Source of the DNA: WRIS01 sp031549175 | GTDB taxonomy: Bacteria; Actinomycetota; Coriobacteriia; Coriobacteriales; Eggerthellaceae | DNA: 10,169 nt | Reading direction: 5' to 3' | Assembly: GCA_031549175.1 (NCBI GenBank) | Contig: JAVBQH010000014.1 | Coordinates: 1 to 10,169, forward strand | Shown: piece by piece, positions 5,415 to 10,169 of the stretch | Numbering within the stretch: position 1 is the first letter of the stretch | Layout: each line of letters opens with the position of its first letter | Translations under genes and position numbers: made by a program | Notes under the pieces: generated by a model | What the model was told of the DNA's origin: nothing | The model's input: the letters and a program-made list of their open reading frames with translations, nothing else | Databases searched by the model: none

Positions 5415-8378
5415 CTAGGCCTTCTTGATACCCTTCCTTTTTCTTGACAAGACAAGCGCCCCCACACCTGAGGCCACGAGGATACAGGCCGCAGACACGA
5501 TCGGTTTCGGATCATCGCCTGTCTGCGGGCCAAAGCTACCGCCAAGGGTGATGACCGCCTCTTTCGCACCTGTCACGAATTCCTTGTACTCGTCGCCGAC
5601 CTTATAGGACAGGATGCCGGTGTTGTACAGCGTCTTCGATGGAGGGTTGTCCCATACCCTGAAGGTCATCTCCAAGGTGTTTCCTGCGGCAAACCCGGAA
5701 GGAACCGTGCCGAAGTCAAGCGCGACCCCTGTGATGTACTCACCTGTCCGCAGAGGCGGGGCATCGAATGCAAAGGGCGAATCCGCCGGCACATGGGAGT
5801 AAAGGACTACCTCAGAACCTGAACTTGTATAGATCACCACGTCGTAGGCTACTTTTGATCCATTCGTGAAAGCAGGCAGTCGTGCGCCCTTGAAATCGAT
5901 GCCTTTGTCGGGCTTATCCATAATAGAATAGTGCTCAAGCTCGAAGCCCCAGCCGTTGGCGAACCCGCTGAAAGTGTACACGACTGTTTCCCCAGGCGAT
6001 ACATTCTTCACATTGGGCTTCTTAACAAACTGATAGTTGCCAGGATCGGGGACGGGGCCAGGAGGTGCTTGTTGTGCCTTGTAAACAAGCGTGATCGTCG
6101 CGTTGCCTGAAACCGATGCGACCGCCGGGGTGGTATTACCCTGGGGGATGCCGTCAAGCTTCCAATTTGCAAGCGCGTAGCCTGCAAAGCCCGGATCAAC
6201 CGCCGTGAAGGACGAGCCGAAAGGAGCGCCGAACGAATCAGCGGCAGCAAGGTCGGCGCCGGCAAGGTCTTGGTACTCGACAGTGATTTTGTAGGTGATA
6301 GCCGCCCATTGCGCATAAAGGGTGATGTTCCCGACAAAGGAATAGGGATCGCCTGCCGCATAGCTCGTTCCGCCGCCGTCGGGGGCGGTGTTCCAACCGG
6401 CGAACTCATGCTGGTCGTAAGTAAACGCGTTGTCGGCGATGGTCGTCGCCTCGCCGTACTCCCCCGTATCGTCGGCCATGGTGCCGCTCCCTTTGTTGGG
6501 TTGGTAAGAGATGGCGAAGCTTCCGCTCAGATACCTGAATTCCGTTTCGCTGATGCCGCCCACGGGCTCGGTGGCGGTGCTCATATGGTATCCGGCCGGA
6601 TAGGAGACCAGGGTGTCATCGTTGAAGACTTCCCCGCTGCCACCGAAGTAGCGTCCGGCCCCTTGAGGCTCTGTTGTCAGGCCCGGCTCCAAGACGAGGG
6701 GCCTCCCCAATACGATCGCGTCGCCGTTCTTGCCCCAGAAGGTACCGCCGGATATGGTCTTGATTACTTGCGGGTAGGATGGGTTCATGCCGTTCTTGCT
6801 GTAGACGGCATTCTTCGCACCGATGAAGGTGCCGCCCGCTATCAACTCGATCGTGCCCACGTTGTTCAGGGCGTAGCCTTCTGTACTGGCCACCGTAACG
6901 TCGCTGATAGATTGGATCACTCCGTTGCTCCAATTCTGAAACGCGCTGCCCCCTACCGAAGAGACGTCCGCACCATGGATGGACCCCACTGCCCCCTCGT
7001 TGAAATACCCGTAGGTTCTCCCCGAAAAGGTGCCGCCGCTTATCTCGTCTACTTTCGAGTAGCGGTCTGTCTGCAGGCCGCGCCATTGCCCCGCGAACAT
7101 GCCCCCGGTTATCTGGTTGATTTTTACAAGCTTCGAGGCGCTGTCGCCAAGTGCGCAAAAGGCCAGCTCCCCGGAAAACGATCCGCCGCTTATAACGCCA
7201 ATGCCGGTTTCCCCGGTGCCGCCCGCTGCAGCAAGGGTGATCCCGCGCCCCGACAGCGTGCGTGCACTGGAGACGTGTGTCGAAGAAAACGAGGCGCTTC
7301 CGGTGATTTCCCCCACCCAAGCGCTGCGCAGGATAGTGAGGCCGGAATGGCTGCCTGCAGCGAAAGTACCGCCTGTTATAGCACCCACCTGGGCAGCATT
7401 TTGGATATAGAAGTTACTGCGGCTTTGTGCATTGTTGGCATCGTTGGTGAACATGCCGCCCGAGATCGTATCGATTCTCGTGCCGGATTCGCTCATATGA
7501 ACCGACGAGTTGGATCCATGGATCCTGCCCCCGCTGATTTCGGAAAGGTGTGCGCCCGAGCCCAGGCCAAGAGCGGTATCCCCGCCCCGTATGGTGCCTC
7601 CCGTAATCGAGCCTGTCGCTGCCGCGCCGGAAAGCAGTACAGCCGTCGCGTTCGTGGCGGCCGAGGCGATGGACACGCCGTCGTGGATGACGAGCTCGCC
7701 GTCGGTGATGTCCAGGGCGGATGCAGAAGCCTCGATTGAAAGAAGGTCGCCGCCCGGGTTGCCGCTGCCGAGGGTAAGCCTTTTCCCCGCATTGCCGAGG
7801 ATTCCCGGACTGGACGTCTCTAGTTTCAGCACGCCTCCGCCGCTTCCTGCAATAAGGGTGATGCTTTTGTCGATACTGGCTACGAAGCCTTCGGTCACAG
7901 TGCCCGTCACCACCAAGACATCTCCGTCTACTGCGTCGTTAAGCGCAGCGTTCAGGCTGGTATAGGTATCCGGCTTGCCCTGGATGGATATCGTGTCATT
8001 CACCGCGGCGACCCCATACCCGCCTGATGCCTCCATAGGAAGCGGTTCTTCAGGCGCGGAGGCTCTATCCGCAGCGTCGGCTTCAAGGCTTGGGGGCAGC
8101 GGGTCCTTGGGCAGGCCCGCTTCCCCGCTCAAGGCATCAGCTTCCGATTCTGCATGCGAAGCATCCTCCTCTGTTGCCGACCCTTGGGTTGCTATTCCCT
8201 CAAGGCCCATTGCTGATTCAGCTACCGCCGCCTCGCCTTCCTGCTCCTTCGCGTAAAGGCTGGCCGTTGGTATCAGGCAAGCCGTTAGCATGATGGCAAT
8301 TGCCATCCGCACTGCTAAGCTGCCGCGCCTCCTCAGTGTCCTCGACCTTATTTTTTTTGAGTGATTACCAGCATTCAT
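5415..8378 (-). CDS. Sortase-anchored surface protein with beta-helix and InlB-type repeat
   Basis: A 987-aa exported protein. Order of parts: Arg/Lys-rich n-region and hydrophobic core (8-41) with likely cleavage after SLYA (43); acidic Ala/Glu/Ser/Pro linker (44-120); right-handed beta-helix (about 130-560) with about 12 rungs marked by I-S/T-G-G-T-F motifs near 257, 280, 305, 333, 358, 396, 422, 446, 466, 490, 512 and 542, spaced mostly 20-30 residues; InlB/Listeria-Bacteroides repeat (621-692, FAGWNTAPDGGG, ITLYAQW); a related beta domain (695-767); an adhesin-like C-terminal domain (780-946); and GPQTGD (950-955), hydrophobic helix (959-978) and basic tail, a sortase signal with Gly for Leu. 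The ATG at 8378 is chosen because AAGAAGGA precedes it and puts the signal peptide at the N-terminus. Likely displayed on the cell wall; the ligand is unknown. Second gene after the sigma factor. Confidence 0.9.
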   Translation of the reverse strand: MNAGNHSKKIRSRTLRRRGSLAVRMAIAIMLTACLIPTASLYAKEQEGEAAVAESAMGLEGIATQGSATEEDASHAESEADALSGEAGLPKDPLPPSLEADAADRASAPEEPLPMEASGGYGVAAVNDTISIQGKPDTYTSLNAALNDAVDGDVLVVTGTVTEGFVASIDKSITLIAGSGGGVLKLETSSPGILGNAGKRLTLGSGNPGGDLLSIEASASALDITDGELVIHDGVSIASAATNATAVLLSGAAATGSITGGTIRGGDTALGLGSGAHLSEISGGRIHGSNSSVHMSESGTRIDTISGGMFTNDANNAQSRSNFYIQNAAQVGAITGGTFAAGSHSGLTILRSAWVGEITGSASFSSTHVSSARTLSGRGITLAAAGGTGETGIGVISGGSFSGELAFCALGDSASKLVKINQITGGMFAGQWRGLQTDRYSKVDEISGGTFSGRTYGYFNEGAVGSIHGADVSSVGGSAFQNWSNGVIQSISDVTVASTEGYALNNVGTIELIAGGTFIGAKNAVYSKNGMNPSYPQVIKTISGGTFWGKNGDAIVLGRPLVLEPGLTTEPQGAGRYFGGSGEVFNDDTLVSYPAGYHMSTATEPVGGISETEFRYLSGSFAISYQPNKGSGTMADDTGEYGEATTIADNAFTYDQHEFAGWNTAPDGGGTSYAAGDPYSFVGNITLYAQWAAITYKITVEYQDLAGADLAAADSFGAPFGSSFTAVDPGFAGYALANWKLDGIPQGNTTPAVASVSGNATITLVYKAQQAPPGPVPDPGNYQFVKKPNVKNVSPGETVVYTFSGFANGWGFELEHYSIMDKPDKGIDFKGARLPAFTNGSKVAYDVVIYTSSGSEVVLYSHVPADSPFAFDAPPLRTGEYITGVALDFGTVPSGFAAGNTLEMTFRVWDNPPSKTLYNTGILSYKVGDEYKEFVTGAKEAVITLGGSFGPQTGDDPKPIVSAACILVASGVGALVLSRKRKGIKKA

Positions 8379-8382
8379 AGAG

Positions 8383-8390
8383 TCCTTCTT
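8383..8390 (-). promoter_or_regulatory. Shine-Dalgarno site fixing the start of the surface protein
   Basis: AAGAAGGA on the minus strand lies 4 bases before the ATG at 8378. The frame stays open for 69 further codons upstream, but that extension would bury the signal peptide and lacks such a site. Confidence 0.7.
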
Positions 8391-8441
8391 TTCTACTCGT
8401 CTCTGATATGTCTTCCTCGGCCAATGCCTCATGCAGTGACC

Positions 8442-8565
8442 CCGAAAGTACCGTCCACACTCGCACCAGGGTGGGGAGGTGGTGCGCTGGCCTCGAAGAA
8501 TAAAAGGGTGAGGTAGCTGGGGGTGGATCAGCAAATTCTCCGGAAATTGCGGACGGCACTTTCGG
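8442..8565. repeat. Long-range inverted repeat with nested hairpin between sigma and surface-protein genes
   Basis: Arms CCGAAAGTACCGTCC (8442-8456) and GGACGGCACTTTCGG (8551-8565) match at 14 of 15 positions. In the minus-strand RNA the odd pair is a G-U wobble, so all 15 can pair. The 94 bases between contain a second perfect hairpin: CGCACCA (8462-8468) with TGGTGCG (8480-8486). The element fills the middle of the 217-base gap between the sigma-factor stop (8596) and the surface-protein start (8378). No T-run follows, so it is not an ordinary terminator. It could be a structured leader, an mRNA processing or stability element, or paired protein sites. Confidence 0.6.
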
Positions 8566-8595
8566 AACCACGGCAAAGAATCCAAAGCGGTCTTG

Positions 8596-9945
8596 TCAAG
8601 GGAACATCAAGATCACCTTCATCATCCTCGGCAGCTCCCCATCAGGGCCGAATATCGAGACCACTTCCCGGACCGGGCGCCCGGGATACACGCGATCCAC
8701 CAAGACTAGCCGCATATCCCCGTTTCTCAGGACATACATGGTATATGTGCAGTCGGCTTCATGGGCGAAACGCTCGGGCTTCGCCCCGATTCGGGCAAGG
8801 AATGAAAGCCAAGCATCCTCTTGTACGCCCGAATCCTCGAAAGAGGCAAGCCGGGCCGCCTCTTCCTCCCCGATCATCTCCCCCACTGTGTCAATGACTT
8901 CTGGGGACGGCGGCCCTGCCTCCTTTGGGGGTGGGGCCGCCTGTACGACAGCATCTCCCTGACTGGAGGACTCATCGGGTGTCTGACAACCGATGATATA
9001 TGCCACCAAGCCCCCGCAAAGGGCGAGCGAGGCTGCCGAGCCGGCGAGTATCTGTCCGACATGGCCGCCCTGAACTCCCGTACCCGGCAAAAGCGCACTT
9101 GCCTGGTCTGCACCTGTCGCCCATTCCCCTACATCAAAAAGCGAATACCCTGCCACACCTGCCTGTAATGTCTCGGCGAAATCGAGGGCGAGTATCTGCG
9201 AAAGCACCGGCACCGAACCTGCGGTAGCCTTCGTGTACTGGTAGCATTTCTTTGTCTCCTGCTCATAGCGCTTCTTGAACAACGCCATGCCTAAATACAT
9301 ATCGTTTTTGACCTTCTTTAGATCGACGTCCATCACCATTGCGATCTCTTTATATGACAACTCGTCTTTATAGCGCAGACGCAAGCAGTCGGCATATCTG
9401 TCGGGAAGGCCGTCGAATATCGAGACGGCAAGCCTCCGTTGCTCCGCTTCCATAAGCGCCTCTTCGGGGAGGAAATCCAGGTATCTATCCGGAGCATCCA
9501 GCAGGGATTCCTGGTCGTATTCTTCCTCCGTCGCCATGACCGCCGTCGCTCGCTGCCGATCCCTCAGGATGTCCATGCAGCTGTTGTAGGCTATGCTGAA
9601 TATCCAAGACTTCACTTTCGCCGGATCTCTCAAGCCCTCGAGGCCATCTATCACCTTGGCTGCCACCTGCTGGGCAACGTCTTCGCAGTCCTGCGGCCCA
9701 ACCTTTTTAACCGCAAAGTACAAGACATCCTTGTAGTAAAGACTGATGACGGCTTCTTTTGCCGCATCGTCCCCCTTCATCGCACGCTTTACGAGCTTCA
9801 TGCACGCCTTTAGATCTCCGGCGTTTCCCGCCTCTTCTCTTTTTGATGCAAGCTCGGCGCCGGTCGTCGAATCATGTCCTTCGCTGGCTTGCGACCTTTT
9901 GGCTACCTTCGTGGTCTGAGCATTCCGATCTTTACCGAATACCAT
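8596..9945 (-). CDS. ECF-like RNA polymerase sigma factor fused to a transmembrane and C-terminal sensor-like domain
   Basis: A 449-aa protein. Residues 1-45 are a charged N-terminal extension. Sigma region 2 spans about 50-132 (YYKDVLYFAVKKVG, QDCEDVAQQV, VKSWIFSIAYNSCMDILRDR), and region 4 about 170-225 with the recognition HTH at LSYKEIAMVMDVDLKKVKND (196-215). There is no region 1.2 or 3, as in ECF factors, but the protein is more than twice usual ECF length. A linker (226-296) leads to one hydrophobic helix (about 297-319, AGSAASLALCGGLVAYIIG), then a Pro/Glu-rich stalk and a compact domain (about 345-449) that I do not recognise. Topology with the sigma part inside and the C-terminal domain outside is inferred. 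No separate anti-sigma gene is present, so the C-terminal part may take that role. First gene of a unit with the surface protein. The ATG at 9945 has only a modest site (AGGG, 9 bases away). Confidence 0.88.
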   Translation of the reverse strand: MVFGKDRNAQTTKVAKRSQASEGHDSTTGAELASKREEAGNAGDLKACMKLVKRAMKGDDAAKEAVISLYYKDVLYFAVKKVGPQDCEDVAQQVAAKVIDGLEGLRDPAKVKSWIFSIAYNSCMDILRDRQRATAVMATEEEYDQESLLDAPDRYLDFLPEEALMEAEQRRLAVSIFDGLPDRYADCLRLRYKDELSYKEIAMVMDVDLKKVKNDMYLGMALFKKRYEQETKKCYQYTKATAGSVPVLSQILALDFAETLQAGVAGYSLFDVGEWATGADQASALLPGTGVQGGHVGQILAGSAASLALCGGLVAYIIGCQTPDESSSQGDAVVQAAPPPKEAGPPSPEVIDTVGEMIGEEEAARLASFEDSGVQEDAWLSFLARIGAKPERFAHEADCTYTMYVLRNGDMRLVLVDRVYPGRPVREVVSIFGPDGELPRMMKVILMFP

Positions 9946-10169
9946 CTTCAGCTACCCTAACTTCTCTTATCTATTAATTAGACGGGGCACAAGCCGCATG
10001 TCCTAAAACTTTTTTTAAAAGATTTCAAAATTGCCTTTTCAAACCAGTTATATGCTTCGAAAAAGTTAGACAATCAAACCTTTTCAAAAGCCTGATTGCC
10101 CATGATGCTTTTTGATTGTTTCAGAATGGAAAACAACCTACTAAATATGTAGGAAATTACCTTTGGCGG
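9946..10169 (-). promoter_or_regulatory. AT-rich upstream region of the sigma-factor gene with repeats and a possible ECF-type promoter
   Basis: No gene is seen in these 224 bases, which are much more AT-rich than the flanking coding DNA. CCTTTTCAAA occurs as a direct repeat (10034-10043 and 10079-10088). ACAATCAAA (10070-10078) and TTTGATTGT (10111-10119) form a 9-bp inverted repeat around AAAAGC/GCTTTT. Closer to the gene, the minus strand reads GGAC, 15 bases, CGTCTAA (ending near 9976), similar to ECF promoters (GGAAC...CGTC) and suggesting autoregulation. A TATAAC further up is an alternative -10, but its best -35 has poor spacing. Confidence 0.3.

Noticed and set aside
6270..7739. 489-codon plus-strand open frame
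   Set aside because: It lies wholly antisense to the beta-helix part of the surface protein, has no recognisable domain, and its composition (Arg/Ala/Gly/His-rich) is that of a mirror frame in GC-rich DNA.
8457..8550. Invertible promoter for phase variation of the surface protein
   Set aside because: The flanking arms are inverted, but no convincing promoter lies in the segment in either orientation and no recombinase gene is present in the window. Kept only as an alternative under the inverted-repeat finding.
8379..8585. 69-codon N-terminal extension of the surface protein
   Set aside because: It would place the signal peptide about 75 residues inside the chain, covers the inverted-repeat region, and the ATG at 8378 has a far better ribosome binding site.
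8986..8997. Lipobox-like IIGC at the end of the sigma-factor transmembrane helix
   Set aside because: It is internal (residue 320), far from the N-terminus, so signal peptidase II processing is not expected; resemblance is probably chance.
1..10169. CRISPR array, tRNA/rRNA genes, insertion sequences, phage genes
   Set aside because: No regularly spaced direct repeats, cloverleaf-like segments, transposase or integrase motifs or terminal inverted repeats were found by eye.

Overview
The window looks like a chromosomal segment of an anaerobic gut actinobacterium, most likely family Eggerthellaceae (class Coriobacteriia). This is inferred from a DMSO-reductase-type respiratory operon paired with a dedicated DNA-binding regulator, high-GC coding sequence, and a sortase-type surface protein with InlB-like repeats. 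I cannot name the genus. Five protein genes are well supported, plus one small unrecognised gene. No tRNA, rRNA, CRISPR array, insertion sequence or phage gene was seen.

Left third (about 60-3560): a two-gene minus-strand operon encodes a molybdopterin catalytic subunit (DmsA-like, 832 aa from the start I prefer) and, 2 bases after its stop, a four-cluster ferredoxin subunit (DmsB-like, 248 aa). Neither carries a Tat signal, so the complex is predicted to be cytoplasmic unless partners lie beyond base 1. The electron-transfer subunit has Asp in place of the cysteine that corresponds to DmsB Cys102. The iron-sulfur motif of the catalytic subunit has unusually long cysteine spacing. The substrate cannot be read from the sequence.

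Centre (3573-5340): a divergent plus-strand gene encodes a Fic-fold protein whose catalytic motif is destroyed (the His is Val and the anion-binding and Gly-Asn-Gly residues are lost), followed by a C-terminal winged helix. It is a good candidate for a transcriptional regulator of the reductase operon. The 265-base divergent intergenic region holds a sigma-70-like promoter facing the reductase, with a palindrome on either side. Convergent to the Fic gene lies a 77-aa gene with an HTH-like segment. It has a clear promoter (perfect TATAAT) with an 11-bp-arm palindrome just upstream of the -35.

Right half (5300-10169): a two-gene minus-strand unit. First comes an ECF-like sigma factor fused to one transmembrane helix and a C-terminal domain predicted to lie outside the membrane. 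It is followed by a 987-aa secreted protein: Arg-rich signal peptide, acidic Ala/Glu/Ser linker, a right-handed beta-helix of about 12 rungs, an InlB/Listeria-Bacteroides repeat, a second small beta domain, an adhesin-like C-terminal domain, and a non-canonical sortase signal (GPQTGD, hydrophobic helix, basic tail). A terminator hairpin follows it. The 217 bases between the two genes carry a nested inverted-repeat structure. The simplest reading is a membrane-tethered sigma factor that controls, or is controlled through, the neighbouring surface protein.

The strongest second-look items are the degenerate Fic regulator, the Cys-to-Asp ferredoxin subunit, the membrane-tethered sigma/surface-protein pair, and the two promoter-associated palindromes.
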